The notes beneath the pieces were generated by a model. That model did no database searches and had not been told where the DNA came from. It saw nothing but the letters and a program-made list of their open reading frames with translations. Shown here one piece after another: positions 24,253-34,117 of a stretch of 64,000 nucleotides of DNA. Each line of letters opens with the position of its first letter. Position 1 is the first letter of the stretch. The translations under genes were made by a program, and so were the position numbers. This DNA is from Alphaproteobacteria bacterium (lineage in GTDB: Bacteria > Pseudomonadota > Alphaproteobacteria > JANSWW01). The DNA lies in NCBI GenBank assembly GCA_024743275.1, contig JANSWW010000001.1:310001-374000 (forward strand), in the 5' to 3' direction.

Positions 24253-25271
24253 CGAAAGCGACCCAAGCGACCCAAGCCACCGAGGCTTCGGACAAAACGC
24301 CCACGCCCTGCCCGTTCTACGGCCATCGCCATCTGACCGGTATAGAGGGCCTGTATCCGCCGGAAATCGAGGGTCTGCTCGATCTGGCCGATCACTATGC
24401 CGACCGGTCGCCGGAAAAGAGCACCGCGCTCAAAGGCAAGACGATCATCAATCTCTTCTTCGAGAACTCGACCCGGACCCGGACCTCCTTCGAATTGGCG
24501 GGAAAACGGCTCAGCGGCGATGTGATCAACATGTCGGTCCAGTCCTCCTCGGTGAAAAAAGGCGAGACCCTGATCGACACGGCGATGACGCTCAATGCCA
24601 TGCACTCGGACGTCCTGGTCGTGCGGCACAGCGACTCGGGCGCGGTCAAGCTGCTGGCCGACAAGGTCAACTGCGCCGTCGTCAATGCCGGCGACGGCAG
24701 CCACGAACACCCCACCCAGGCACTGCTCGACGCGTTGACGATCCGGCGCCGGCGCGGAAGCCTGCAGGGCCTCACGGTCGCCATTTGCGGCGATATCGCC
24801 AACAGCCGCGTGGCCCGGTCGAACATCTATCTTCTGACCACCATGGGGGCGCGGGTCCGCCTGGTCGCCCCGCCGACCCTGCTGCCGGCCGCGGTCGACC
24901 GCTTCGGCCTGGAGGTCTTCACCGACATGCGCAAGGGCATCCGCGACGCCGACATCGTGATGATGCTGCGGATCCAGAACGAGCGGATGGCCGGGGCCTC
25001 GATCCCGAGCCCGCGCGAATACTACCATTTCTTCGGATTGGACCGGGAGAAGCTGGCCTGCGCCAAGCCGGACGCCCTGGTGATGCATCCCGGCCCGATG
25101 AACCGGGGCGTGGAGATCGACAGTTTAATCGCGGACGATATCGATCGATCTCTGATCAACGAGCAGGTCGAGATGGGAGTCGCCGTCAGGATGGCCTGTC
25201 TCGATGTTCTGGCCCGCAATCACACGGCGTTCGCCCACAACAAGAAGATCAAGACGGGAGCCCCGCGATGA
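24249..25271 (+). CDS. pyrB: aspartate carbamoyltransferase catalytic subunit
   Basis: A 340-residue ATCase, which joins carbamoyl phosphate and aspartate in pyrimidine synthesis. The carbamoyl-phosphate motif [19 protein letters not shown] is intact, as are [36 protein letters not shown] and [14 protein letters not shown]. The N-terminal 25 residues are Thr/Ala-rich and poorly conserved. The ATG at 24249 overlaps the OGT stop, and its own stop overlaps the pyrC ATG at 25268. The longer frame from 24210 would lie inside the OGT gene. Confidence 0.96.
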   Translation: MTKATQATQATEASDKTPTPCPFYGHRHLTGIEGLYPPEIEGLLDLADHYADRSPEKSTALKGKTIINLFFENSTRTRTSFELAGKRLSGDVINMSVQSSSVKKGETLIDTAMTLNAMHSDVLVVRHSDSGAVKLLADKVNCAVVNAGDGSHEHPTQALLDALTIRRRRGSLQGLTVAICGDIANSRVARSNIYLLTTMGARVRLVAPPTLLPAAVDRFGLEVFTDMRKGIRDADIVMMLRIQNERMAGASIPSPREYYHFFGLDREKLACAKPDALVMHPGPMNRGVEIDSLIADDIDRSLINEQVEMGVAVRMACLDVLARNHTAFAHNKKIKTGAPR

Positions 25272-26566
25272 TGCCGGCAAGCCCGCCCCTGCTGCTGACC
25301 AATGCCCATCTGTTATGTCCGGACTCCGGACTAGACGGCCCGGGCGGTGTTCTGATCGCCGACGAACGCATCGTCGCCGCTGGCCCGAACGTCCGCGAGA
25401 GCGCGGGACCCGAAGGCACCCGGACGATCGACTGCAAAGGCAAACACCTGACACCCGGCCTGATCGACATGCGGGTACAACTGCGCGATCCGGGCCGCGA
25501 GCACGAGGAAAACCTCGATTCGGGAACGATGGCCGCGGCGGCCGGCGGGATCACCTCCATCGTGTGCCTGCCGAACACCGAGCCAGTGATGGACGACATG
25601 TCCCTGATCGAGTTCATCGGCCGCGAGGCGCGCAAGATCGGCCGGGTCAAGGTCTACGCCTACGGCGCCGCGACACGGCGCCTGAAGGGTGAGGAATTGG
25701 CCGAGATGGGGCTGATGTCGTCGGTCGGCGCCCTCGGCTTCACAGACGGCGAAAAAGCAATCGCCTCCGCCAGGATGATGCGCCTCGCCCTGTCTTATGC
25801 CGCCGGATTCGGCAAACCCATCGTGCAGCATCCGGAAGAGCCGAGCCTGAGCCATCCCGGCGGGATGAACGAGGGCGAGTTCGCGACCCGCTTGGGCCTA
25901 CCCGGCATTCCGGCGGCGGCGGAGGTGATCATGGCCGAACGCGACATCCGCCTGGCGGCCCTGACCGGCGGGCACCTCCACCTCGCCCATCTGTCGACGG
26001 CGGCCGCGGTGGACGCGGTGCGCAAGGCAAAAGCGGAGGGCATCCGGGTGACCTGCGACACGGCCCCGCATTACTTCGCGCTCAACGAGACGGCGGTCGG
26101 CGACTACCGGACCTTCGCCAAGGTCACCCCGCCGCTGCGCAGCGAGGACGACCGGCAGGCCATCATCGACGGCCTGGCCGACGGGACCATCGATGCCGTC
26201 GCCTCGGACCATTCCCCGCACGACCCGGATATGAAGCGCCTGCCCTTCGCCGCGGCGTCGGCGGGCGTGGTCGGCCTCGAAACCCTGTTGCCCATCACGC
26301 TGACGTTGGTCCATCAGAACCGCCTCCCACTGGTCCGGGCGGTGGAGGTTCTGACGACCGGACCCCGCCGGGTTCTGGGGCTGGAAGAAGGTAGCCTCGC
26401 CAAGGGTGGGCCGGGCGACGTCACCGTCGTCGACATCGACAAACCCTGGCGCGTCGACGCCCAGGCCTTCCGGTCGCGCTCCAAAAACTCCGCCTTCGAT
26501 AAATTGCCGGTCCAAGGGAGGGCGGATTTGACCGTGGTCAATGGCCGGATCATCCACCAAGCATAA
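25268..26566 (+). CDS. pyrC: dihydroorotase-like protein (PyrC'), degenerate metal motif
   Basis: A 432-residue amidohydrolase-fold protein of the dihydroorotase family, in the pyrB-pyrC position. Family signatures are [63 protein letters not shown] and [10 protein letters not shown]. The usual zinc-binding HxH of GLIDxHxHLREPG is replaced by Arg69 and Gln71 (MRVQ), so two metal ligands are missing while the later His and Asp remain. This is the pattern of non-catalytic PyrC' subunits that support PyrB, although an altered active enzyme is possible. A true dihydroorotase gene would then be elsewhere. Confidence 0.85.
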   Translation: MMPASPPLLLTNAHLLCPDSGLDGPGGVLIADERIVAAGPNVRESAGPEGTRTIDCKGKHLTPGLIDMRVQLRDPGREHEENLDSGTMAAAAGGITSIVCLPNTEPVMDDMSLIEFIGREARKIGRVKVYAYGAATRRLKGEELAEMGLMSSVGALGFTDGEKAIASARMMRLALSYAAGFGKPIVQHPEEPSLSHPGGMNEGEFATRLGLPGIPAAAEVIMAERDIRLAALTGGHLHLAHLSTAAAVDAVRKAKAEGIRVTCDTAPHYFALNETAVGDYRTFAKVTPPLRSEDDRQAIIDGLADGTIDAVASDHSPHDPDMKRLPFAAASAGVVGLETLLPITLTLVHQNRLPLVRAVEVLTTGPRRVLGLEEGSLAKGGPGDVTVVDIDKPWRVDAQAFRSRSKNSAFDKLPVQGRADLTVVNGRIIHQA

Positions 26567-26624
26567 TCTGCCGCTATCCTAGTGGCGTTCCGCATCCTAT
26601 CGGGTGCACAAGACCGAGGTTCCG

Positions 26625-27263
26625 ATGCCCGATCCTTTGGGGAGTTTCGAGTTCACCTGGCCCTTCTACGCGGGGTTCCTGATCGCCTATCTGATCGGGT
26701 CGATTCCGTTCGGCCTGGTGCTGACGAAGCTCGCCGGCATGGGCGACATCCGCGCCATCGGCTCCGGGAATATCGGCGCCACCAATGTGCTCAGGACCGG
26801 CAGCAAGAAGCTGGCCGCCGCGACGCTACTGCTCGATGCCCTCAAAGGCGCGCTGCCCGTGGCCTATGCCTGGCAGCTCGGGCCGGATATGCCAATCTAT
26901 GTGGCGATCGGCGCGCTATTGGGCCATTGCTTCCCCGTCTATCTCAGATTCAAGGGCGGAAAAGGGGTCGCGACGGCGCTGGGGGTCTCCCTGGCCCTGA
27001 TGCCACTGGTCGGCTTGGCCATGTGCGCGACCTGGCTGGTCAGCGCGTTCGTGTTCCGGATCTCGTCGCTGGCCGCCCTATTGGCTTTCCTGTTCGCCCC
27101 GCTTTACGCCTATCTCCTTGAGGTCCCCCAACTCTTCGAGGTGAGCTTCGTGATCTCGGGGCTGGTCATCCTGCGGCACCACGAAAACATCAGACGCTTG
27201 CTCCGGGGTGAAGAACCACGCATCGGCGGGGCCAAGAAACCGAACGGCGAAACAGTGCCATGA
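26625..27263 (+). CDS. plsY: glycerol-3-phosphate acyltransferase PlsY
   Basis: A 212-residue polytopic membrane enzyme that acylates glycerol-3-phosphate from acyl-phosphate in phospholipid synthesis. The three PlsY motifs are present: IGSGNIGATNVLR, HCFPVYLRFKGGKGVAT, and VILRHHENIRRLLRGEE. Several hydrophobic segments lie between. The ATG at 26625 has GAGG upstream; a GTG at 26604 is an alternative that would add seven residues. It overlaps the following PAS gene by ATGA. Confidence 0.94.
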   Translation: MPDPLGSFEFTWPFYAGFLIAYLIGSIPFGLVLTKLAGMGDIRAIGSGNIGATNVLRTGSKKLAAATLLLDALKGALPVAYAWQLGPDMPIYVAIGALLGHCFPVYLRFKGGKGVATALGVSLALMPLVGLAMCATWLVSAFVFRISSLAALLAFLFAPLYAYLLEVPQLFEVSFVISGLVILRHHENIRRLLRGEEPRIGGAKKPNGETVP

Positions 27264-27841
27264 CCACCGACGAGAATGACCTCAGCCTCGAAATGCGGAG
27301 CCTTCTCTCGCGCTTCGCCCATATCGAGTCGGACCCTTTGAAGAAGGCCCTCGTCTATTGGCTCAGCCTATGCAGCGACGAGCGATTGCCGGAGGTCGGC
27401 GATCTCGATCCCGCCCCCTTGATCGACTATGCGGAGAACACCTGGCTGGTGCGGCGCACCGACGACGGCGCCGACTATGCATACATAGACGCCGGGCACG
27501 ATATCTCCTCGCCTTCGGCGAATAGGCTGCCGGGACGGACGCTCGCCGAAGCGACGGCGAAGGACGCTTTTCCCAGGGTCAAACGCTATTTCGACAGGAC
27601 GCTCGATACACCCTGTATCACCCATGTCACGGGCCGGCTCTATTCGGAGCGCAGCGAGCCCGCGCGGGGAGAAAGGCTGATGATGCCGATCCTCGAGAAT
27701 GGGACGCCGCGTTACATCCTGGGCATCACGGTGCACAATCTCGCCCTCGACGGAGCCTTCCGCAACGCCCCGAACCGGCAGATTCTGACACACACCCCGA
27801 TATTCAGCGGCCCCTCCTCGGTGACGATTCGCGCGCTTTGA
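27260..27841 (+). CDS. PAS domain protein, PF07310 type
   Basis: A 193-residue soluble protein. It resembles the PAS_5 (PF07310) family common in Rhodospirillales and relatives: WLSLCSDERLPEVGDLDPAP, then RTDDGADYAYIDAGHDI, GRTLAEATAKDAFPRVKRYF and ERLMMPILENGTPRYILGI. There is no output domain. These proteins are of unknown function and often repeated in such genomes. It starts inside the plsY stop codon, so it is translated from the same message. Confidence 0.75.
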   Translation: MTTDENDLSLEMRSLLSRFAHIESDPLKKALVYWLSLCSDERLPEVGDLDPAPLIDYAENTWLVRRTDDGADYAYIDAGHDISSPSANRLPGRTLAEATAKDAFPRVKRYFDRTLDTPCITHVTGRLYSERSEPARGERLMMPILENGTPRYILGITVHNLALDGAFRNAPNRQILTHTPIFSGPSSVTIRAL

Positions 27842-27880
27842 GACCTCAGCGCGAATACAATTTTATTCTATCTACTTATA

Positions 27881-29050
27881 GTGTTGACCCATGACATGAT
27901 CCGTTCCCTTATGGAGCGGATGAAACGGCGTTCCCTCTCCTTGACGGAAAAGCGCGACTGGCTGCGACTCATTCGCTCCCAGAATGTCGGGCCGGTGATC
28001 TTCCGGCAGCTGATCGCCCGCTACGGCGACGCCCCGACGGCGCTTGAAGCGCTGCCGGAACTCGCCCGCAAAGGCGGTCGGAAACGCCGTCTGACCATCG
28101 CCAAAGCGTCGGACGTCGACCGCGAACTGGAACGCATGGCGGCCTTGGGCGGCCACTATGTCGCCCTGTGCGAGCCCGGCTATCCCGCCCTGCTGGCCGA
28201 AACGCCGGACGGTCCGCCACTGATCGGGATCCGCGGCCACCTCCACCTCGCCGAACGTCCGACAGCCGCCTTGGTCGGTGCGCGCAGCAGCAGTGCCAAT
28301 GGCGACAGTCTCGCCCGCGCCATCGCCAACGGCCTCGGCAATCGCGGCTGGACCACCGTCTCGGGCCTTGCCCGCGGCATCGATACCGCCGCCCATCTGG
28401 GGTCCTTGGACAGCGGCACCATCGCCGTGGTCGCCGGCGGCCCGGACGTTGTCTATCCGGAAGAGAACCGGGATCTGATGGCGGAAATCGCCGAGCGGGG
28501 GTGCATCGTCGCCGAAAGCCCGCCGGGCACCCAACCGACCGCTCAGCATTTCCCACGGCGCAACCGGATCATCGCCGGGCTAAGCCTCGGGACCGTTGTG
28601 GTCGAGGCCCGACGCCGCTCCGGCGCGCTGATCACGGCGCGCATGGCGGGAGAGTATGGGCGGGAAGTGATGGCAATTCCCGGCTCTCCGCTCGACCCGC
28701 GGGCGGCGGGCCCCAACCATCTGATCCGCGAGGGAGCCACCCTGGTCCAGAACGCGGATGACGTTATCGAAGCGCTGGAAGCCCAGCGGCGGCAGCCCTT
28801 GAAACAGCAGGAGGAGCTGCCGTTTTTCGACGCACCCAGGGAGGCGACGGTGGATCCGGATCTGGTTGATCGCGCGCGTTCCGAAATCCTTGAAAAACTC
28901 GGTTCGACACCGGTCTCTGTTGACGAACTGATTCGCCGATGCCACTTCTCGCAAGCCGTCGTCGCGACGGTTCTGTTGGAGGCGGAGCTTGCCGGGATGA
29001 TTGACAGGCACCCTGGTAATCGGGTCTCCCTCAATATGCGTGAGGCGTGA
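27881..29050 (+). CDS. dprA: DNA processing protein DprA
   Basis: A 389-residue DprA/Smf protein, which loads RecA on incoming single-stranded DNA. The SAM-like N-terminus (LIRSQNVGPVIFRQLIARYG) is followed by the Rossmann-fold core: ALVGARSSSANGDSLARAIA, TTVSGLARGIDTAAHLGSLD, HFPRRNRIIAGLSLGTVVVE and EVMAIPGSPLDPRAAGPNHL, then a C-terminal winged-helix domain (STPVSVDELIRRCHFS). The start is GTG 27881 or ATG 27896. The 39-base gap before it is strikingly AT-rich, which may hold a promoter. It is followed by topA. Confidence 0.95.
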   Translation: MLTHDMIRSLMERMKRRSLSLTEKRDWLRLIRSQNVGPVIFRQLIARYGDAPTALEALPELARKGGRKRRLTIAKASDVDRELERMAALGGHYVALCEPGYPALLAETPDGPPLIGIRGHLHLAERPTAALVGARSSSANGDSLARAIANGLGNRGWTTVSGLARGIDTAAHLGSLDSGTIAVVAGGPDVVYPEENRDLMAEIAERGCIVAESPPGTQPTAQHFPRRNRIIAGLSLGTVVVEARRRSGALITARMAGEYGREVMAIPGSPLDPRAAGPNHLIREGATLVQNADDVIEALEAQRRQPLKQQEELPFFDAPREATVDPDLVDRARSEILEKLGSTPVSVDELIRRCHFSQAVVATVLLEAELAGMIDRHPGNRVSLNMREA

Positions 29051-29109
29051 TCGGCCCGGCGCCGCCGAGGCATCGGTCATGCGAATCGAAGAGAGTTTCG
29101 AGGAAATAG

Positions 29110-31773
29110 ATGGACGTCGTCGTTGTTGAATCGCCCGCAAAGGCAAAGACGATCAACAAATATCTCGGCGACCAATATAAGGTCATCGCCAGCTACGGTC
29201 ATATCCGCGACCTGCCGCCGAAAGACGGTTCCGTCCGGCCGGACGAGGACTTCGCTATGGACTGGGCCGTCGACGCCCGGTCGGAAAAGCAGATCAAGGC
29301 CATCGTCGACGCGGTCAAGAACGCCGACGGCGTCATCCTCGCGACCGACCCCGACCGCGAGGGCGAGGCGATCAGTTGGCATGTCCTGGAAGAGTTGAAA
29401 CGCCGCCGGGCGCTCAAGGACAAGGCGATCAGCCGGGTGACCTTCAACGAGATCACCAAGCGCGCCGTTCAGGAGGCGATGGCCAATCCGCGCGACCTCA
29501 ACCGCGAACTGATCGAGGCCTACCTCGCCCGCCGTGCCCTCGACTATCTGGTCGGCTTCACCCTCTCTCCGGTGCTGTGGCGCAAACTGCCGGGCAGCCG
29601 TTCGGCCGGACGCGTGCAATCGGTCGCCCTGCGCCTGATCTGCGAGCGCGAGGCCGAGATCGAGATCTTCAAGCCACAGGAATACTGGTCGGTCGAGGCG
29701 GCGTTCGAAACCGCCCAGGGCGCCCCGTTCACCGCCCGGCTCACCCACTTCAACGGCGACAAGCTCGACCGGCTGTCGCTGAAGAACGAGGCGGAGGCGA
29801 AGGCCGCGGTGGAAGCGGTCGGCACCGCCGGCCACCGGGTCGTCAATGTCGAGACCAAGACGCTGCGGCGCAATCCCTACCCGCCCTTCACCACCTCGAC
29901 CCTGCAGCAGGAGGCGAGCCGCAAGCTGGGCCTGAGCGCCTCCCGGACCATGCAGATCGCCCAGAAGCTTTACGAGGGGATCACGCTGGGCGGCGAAACC
30001 GTGGGCCTGATCACCTATATGCGGACCGACGGCGTGCAGCTTTCCGGCGAGGCCATCGGTCAGACCCGGCACGTCATCGAAAAGGACTATGGCGGGAACT
30101 ATCTGCCAAAGTCGCCGCGGGTCTACAAAACCAAGCAGAAGAACGCCCAGGAGGCTCATGAGGCGATCCGCCCGACGGACCTCAACCGGCGCCCGGCGCA
30201 GGTCGCCCAATTCCTCGACCGGGACCAGCAGCGGCTCTACGACCTGATCTGGAAGCGGACTCTGGCCTGTCAGATGGAAAGCGCGGTGGTCGACCAGACC
30301 GGCGCCGATATCGAAGCGCCCGGCGGCCGGGCCGTGCTGCGCGCCACCGGGCAGGTCATCAAATTCGACGGCTTCCTGACGCTCTATACCGAGAGCAGGG
30401 ACGACAACGACGCGCCGGACGAGGAAAAGCGCCTGCCGGCCATCGCCAAGGGCGACACGCCGACCCACAAGAAAACCACGCCGGAACAGCATTTCACCCA
30501 GCCGCCGCCGCGCTATACAGAGGCGAGCCTGGTGAAGAAGCTGGAGGAGCTCGGGATCGGCAGGCCGTCCACCTATGCCTCGATCCTGCAGGTCCTCCAG
30601 GACCGCAATTACGTCGTCCTGGACAAGCGCCGCTTCCAGCCGGAGGACAGGGGCCGGTTGGTCACCGTGTTCCTGACCAACTTCTTCAACCGCTATGTCG
30701 GCTACGACTTCACCGCCAATCTGGAGCAGCAGCTCGACGACGTGTCCGGCGGCCGGCTCGACTGGCGCACGGTTCTGCAGAATTTCTGGTCCGAGTTCTC
30801 CAAGGCCGTCGACGAGACCAAAGGGCTGACCATCACCGAGGTGCTCGACGCCCTCGACGCGGAGCTGGGCGCCCATTTCTTCCCGACCAAGGAGGACGGC
30901 AGCGACGGCCGGGTCTGTCGAAGCTGCGGCAATGGCCGTCTCGGCCTGCGGCTCGGCAAGCATGGCGCCTTCATCGGCTGCTCCAACTATCCGGAATGCC
31001 GCTTCACCCGTCCCCTGGCCGTCGAAGGCGACGGTGAGGCAGACGCGGCGTTGGGGGACGGCGGCATCAAGGAACTCGGCCAGCATTCGGTCACCCAGGA
31101 ACCGGTCAGCCTGCGCAAGGGACCCTATGGCTTCTACGTGCAGCTCGGCGATGGCGAGAAACCGAAGCGCACCTCGATCCCGCGCGATCTCCAGCCCCAG
31201 GACATTACCCTGGATTCGGCGGTCGCCCTCCTCGACCTTCCACGCGACGTCGGACCCTGGCCGGAGAACGGCGAGATGATCCAGGCCGGCATCGGCCGCT
31301 TCGGCCCCTATGTACGGTCCGGCAAGCTCTACCAGTCGATCCCCAAGGGGGAGAACGTCCTCGAAATCGGGATCAACCGGGCCATCGCGCTCATGGAAGA
31401 GGCGAAGGCGAAGGCGCCGAAGGAGATCGGCGCCCATCCCGAGGACTCCAAGCCGATCATGGTCGCCCGCGGCCGGTTCGGTCCCTATGTGGAGTGGGAC
31501 GGAGTCCGGGCGAACGTGCCGCGCGGCACCGAGGCGACGACCGTCACCCTGGAGATGGCGATCGATATTCTGAACAAGAAGGTCGAGAAGGACGGCGGAA
31601 AGAAGGCCGCGCAAAAGGCCTCCGGCAAGAAAGCCGCCTCGAAGAAGACCACCGCCAAAAAAACCACCGCCAAAAAGACAACAGCCGAAAAGCCCGCGGC
31701 CAACAAGACAACCGCCAAAAAGATAACAGCCAAGAAGACGGCCACCGCCAAGAGCACCGGGACGGACGGTTGA
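29110..31773 (+). CDS. topA: DNA topoisomerase I
   Basis: An 887-residue type IA topoisomerase that relaxes negative supercoils. The Toprim domain starts VVVESPAKAKTINKYLG and includes LATDPDREGEAISWHVLEEL. The cleavage tyrosine is Tyr303 in VGLITYMRTDG. A Cys4 zinc motif lies around residues 603-630, followed by repeated topoisomerase C-terminal modules (GRFGPYVRSGKLYQSIPKGE). The last 60 residues are a Lys/Thr/Ala-rich tail, probably for DNA or RNA-polymerase contact. The stop overlaps the TTG start of rnr. Confidence 0.97.
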   Translation: MDVVVVESPAKAKTINKYLGDQYKVIASYGHIRDLPPKDGSVRPDEDFAMDWAVDARSEKQIKAIVDAVKNADGVILATDPDREGEAISWHVLEELKRRRALKDKAISRVTFNEITKRAVQEAMANPRDLNRELIEAYLARRALDYLVGFTLSPVLWRKLPGSRSAGRVQSVALRLICEREAEIEIFKPQEYWSVEAAFETAQGAPFTARLTHFNGDKLDRLSLKNEAEAKAAVEAVGTAGHRVVNVETKTLRRNPYPPFTTSTLQQEASRKLGLSASRTMQIAQKLYEGITLGGETVGLITYMRTDGVQLSGEAIGQTRHVIEKDYGGNYLPKSPRVYKTKQKNAQEAHEAIRPTDLNRRPAQVAQFLDRDQQRLYDLIWKRTLACQMESAVVDQTGADIEAPGGRAVLRATGQVIKFDGFLTLYTESRDDNDAPDEEKRLPAIAKGDTPTHKKTTPEQHFTQPPPRYTEASLVKKLEELGIGRPSTYASILQVLQDRNYVVLDKRRFQPEDRGRLVTVFLTNFFNRYVGYDFTANLEQQLDDVSGGRLDWRTVLQNFWSEFSKAVDETKGLTITEVLDALDAELGAHFFPTKEDGSDGRVCRSCGNGRLGLRLGKHGAFIGCSNYPECRFTRPLAVEGDGEADAALGDGGIKELGQHSVTQEPVSLRKGPYGFYVQLGDGEKPKRTSIPRDLQPQDITLDSAVALLDLPRDVGPWPENGEMIQAGIGRFGPYVRSGKLYQSIPKGENVLEIGINRAIALMEEAKAKAPKEIGAHPEDSKPIMVARGRFGPYVEWDGVRANVPRGTEATTVTLEMAIDILNKKVEKDGGKKAAQKASGKKAASKKTTAKKTTAKKTTAEKPAANKTTAKKITAKKTATAKSTGTDG

Positions 31774-34052
31774 GCCCGGCGAAGAAAGCGGTTCCCTTTC
31801 CCGAGAAGGGCGATGTCCTGCGGTTCATCCTGGAAAGCCCGACGCCGGTCGGCAAACGGGAAATCGCGCGCGCCTTCCACATCAGGGGCGACGAACGGGT
31901 CCGGCTGAAGGCCCTGCTGAAGGAGCTGGAGGACGAGGGCGTCCTGGAAAAGGGCGACCGCAGCCGGCTCGGCAAACCGGGGCAGTTGCCGGAAGTGACG
32001 GTGATCGAGGTCGTCTCGGTCGACCACGACGGCTATGCCAAGGCGAAACCGGCGACCTGGGACGGCGACGGGGACCCGCCGCTGATCACGATCCCGCCCG
32101 CGGCCCTGAAAGGTCCGGCCCCCGCCGAGGGTGAACGGATCCTGGCCCGTCTGGCGAAAACCGGGGAGGACCGCTACCGGGCCAAACCCATGCGGCGGCT
32201 CGGTGGCTCGACCACCAGGCTGCTTGGACTCTTGGAGAAGGTCCGGGGCGGCTGGCGGCTGCGGCCGGTCGACAAGCGCTCCAAGAAGGAATTCCAGATC
32301 AACGACGAGGACCGGGGCGACGCCAATGACGGCGACATCGTCATTGCCGAGCCGATGCGGCTGACCCGGATGGGCCTGCCCCACGCCCGGGTCGTGGACG
32401 TGCTGGGCCATAGCGGCCACACGCGCGCGATCTCGCTGGTCGCGATCCACGAGCAGGGCATTCCGACCGAGTTCCCCGAGGAGGCGCTGCGGCAGGCCAA
32501 GGACGCGAAACCGGTGGAACTCGGCAAACGCACCGATCTGCGCGACATTCCGCTGGTCACCATCGACGGGCTGGACGCCCGCGACTTCGACGACGCGGTC
32601 TTCGCCGAACCCGATCCGGACCCGAAGAACGAGGGCGGCTTCCGGTTGATCGTCGCGATCGCCGATGTCGCCCACTATGTGCGGCCGGACTCGCCCCTCG
32701 ACCGCTCGGCGCGGGAGCGCGGCAACTCCGTCTATCTGCCGGACCATGTGGTGCCGATGCTGCCGGAGGCGCTGTCCAACGATCTCTGCTCGCTGCGGCC
32801 TCACGAGGACCGCGCCTGCATGGCGGTCGAGATCGTCGTCGACGCCAAGGGCAAGAAACTCGGCCACAAATTCATGCGGGGCCTAATGCGCTCCCACGCC
32901 CGGCTGACCTATGAGCAGGTCGAGCAGGCCCGCCTTGGCGAGCCCGACGATCTCACGGAACCGCTCCTGGAAACGGTCATCCAGCCCCTGGTGGACGCCT
33001 ATCGGGTCCTGGAACTGGCGCGGCACCGGCGCGGGACCCTCGACCTCGACATCGCGGAACAAAAGGTCGAGATCGACACGGACGGCAACATCGTCGGCGT
33101 CCGCACCCGCGAGCGGCTGTTGAGCCATCAGCTCATCGAGGAGTTCATGGTCCTGGCCAATGTCTGCGCCGCCGAGACCCTGGAGGCGGTGAAGCGGCCC
33201 TGCATGTACCGGATCCACGACGAACCGGCCGAGGAAAAAGTCGTCGCCTTCCGGGAGGTGGTCGAGGGCCTGGGTTATTCCTTCCCCAAGGGCCAGGTCG
33301 CCAAGCCGCGCAACTTCACCCAGATCATCGAAAAGGCGAAGGGCACCCCGGAGGAGCCGCTGGTCAACGACCTCGCCCTGCGCTCCCAGGCCCAGGCGGT
33401 CTACGCGCCGGACAATATCGGTCATTTCGGCCTCGCCCTGCCGCGCTACGCCCATTTCACCTCGCCGATCCGCCGCTATGCGGATCTGCTGGTGCACCGG
33501 GCGCTGATCTCCGGCTGCGGGCTCGGCCCGGGCGGCCTGCCCGATGGCGAGGGTCAGCATTTCGACGATATCGGTGAGCATATCTCGATGACGGAGCGGC
33601 GGGCGGCCACCGCCGAGCGCTCCGCCGTGGATCGGTTCGTCGCCGCCTATATGGAAAGCCGCGCCGGCGAGGTCTTCCAGGGCCGGATCGCCGGGGTGGC
33701 GACCGCCGGGATCTTCGTCAAGCTGGCGGAGACCGGGGCGGACGGGCTGGTGCCCATGCGCCTCCTGCCGCCGGACTACTACGAGGTCGACCGGGACCGT
33801 CACCGGCTGGTCGGCCAGGCCACCGGCCAGATCTTGCAATTGGGCGATCCGGTCGAGGTGAAGCTGTTGGCCGCCGACCGGGTGACCGGCGGCATGCTGC
33901 TGGAACTGGTGGACTATCCGGATCACGGGACCGACGGGCCGGCGCTGACCAAACGCCCGCGCAAGGGCCACAAGGCACCCAAGACCGTCGGCCGAACGAA
34001 ACGCAAACTCGCCAAGAAGACTGGTAGTAAGGCGGGCCGGAAGAAGCCCTAG
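31770..34052 (+). CDS. rnr: ribonuclease R
   Basis: A 760-residue RNase R, a processive 3'-5' exoribonuclease. A winged-helix N-terminus (SPTPVGKREIARAFHIRGDE) and cold-shock domains precede the RNB domain, which has the catalytic aspartates in TIDGLDARDFDDAVFAEPDP and the family segment HFTSPIRRYADLLVHRALI; an S1 domain (GRIAGVATAGIFVKLAETGA) and Lys-rich tail follow. The TTG at 31770 overlaps the topA stop (TTGA) and gives the normal length; no ATG or GTG is nearby in frame. Confidence 0.95.
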   Translation: MSPAKKAVPFPEKGDVLRFILESPTPVGKREIARAFHIRGDERVRLKALLKELEDEGVLEKGDRSRLGKPGQLPEVTVIEVVSVDHDGYAKAKPATWDGDGDPPLITIPPAALKGPAPAEGERILARLAKTGEDRYRAKPMRRLGGSTTRLLGLLEKVRGGWRLRPVDKRSKKEFQINDEDRGDANDGDIVIAEPMRLTRMGLPHARVVDVLGHSGHTRAISLVAIHEQGIPTEFPEEALRQAKDAKPVELGKRTDLRDIPLVTIDGLDARDFDDAVFAEPDPDPKNEGGFRLIVAIADVAHYVRPDSPLDRSARERGNSVYLPDHVVPMLPEALSNDLCSLRPHEDRACMAVEIVVDAKGKKLGHKFMRGLMRSHARLTYEQVEQARLGEPDDLTEPLLETVIQPLVDAYRVLELARHRRGTLDLDIAEQKVEIDTDGNIVGVRTRERLLSHQLIEEFMVLANVCAAETLEAVKRPCMYRIHDEPAEEKVVAFREVVEGLGYSFPKGQVAKPRNFTQIIEKAKGTPEEPLVNDLALRSQAQAVYAPDNIGHFGLALPRYAHFTSPIRRYADLLVHRALISGCGLGPGGLPDGEGQHFDDIGEHISMTERRAATAERSAVDRFVAAYMESRAGEVFQGRIAGVATAGIFVKLAETGADGLVPMRLLPPDYYEVDRDRHRLVGQATGQILQLGDPVEVKLLAADRVTGGMLLELVDYPDHGTDGPALTKRPRKGHKAPKTVGRTKRKLAKKTGSKAGRKKP

Positions 34053-34117
34053 AGACGGTTGCGCTTGCGTGGAAAACGGGCACTCTCGGGACGAGCCTTT
34101 ACGCCGGGGAACCCGCC

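Noticed and set aside
29077..31614. Long open frame of 845 codons on the minus strand antisense to topA
   Set aside because: It is a shadow frame caused by high GC codon use; the plus strand encodes full-length topoisomerase I with all motifs.
31590..31770. Repeated AAGAAGACC-like units at the end of topA, considered as a mobile repeat
   Set aside because: They encode the Lys/Thr/Ala-rich basic tail common in topoisomerase I and stay in frame.
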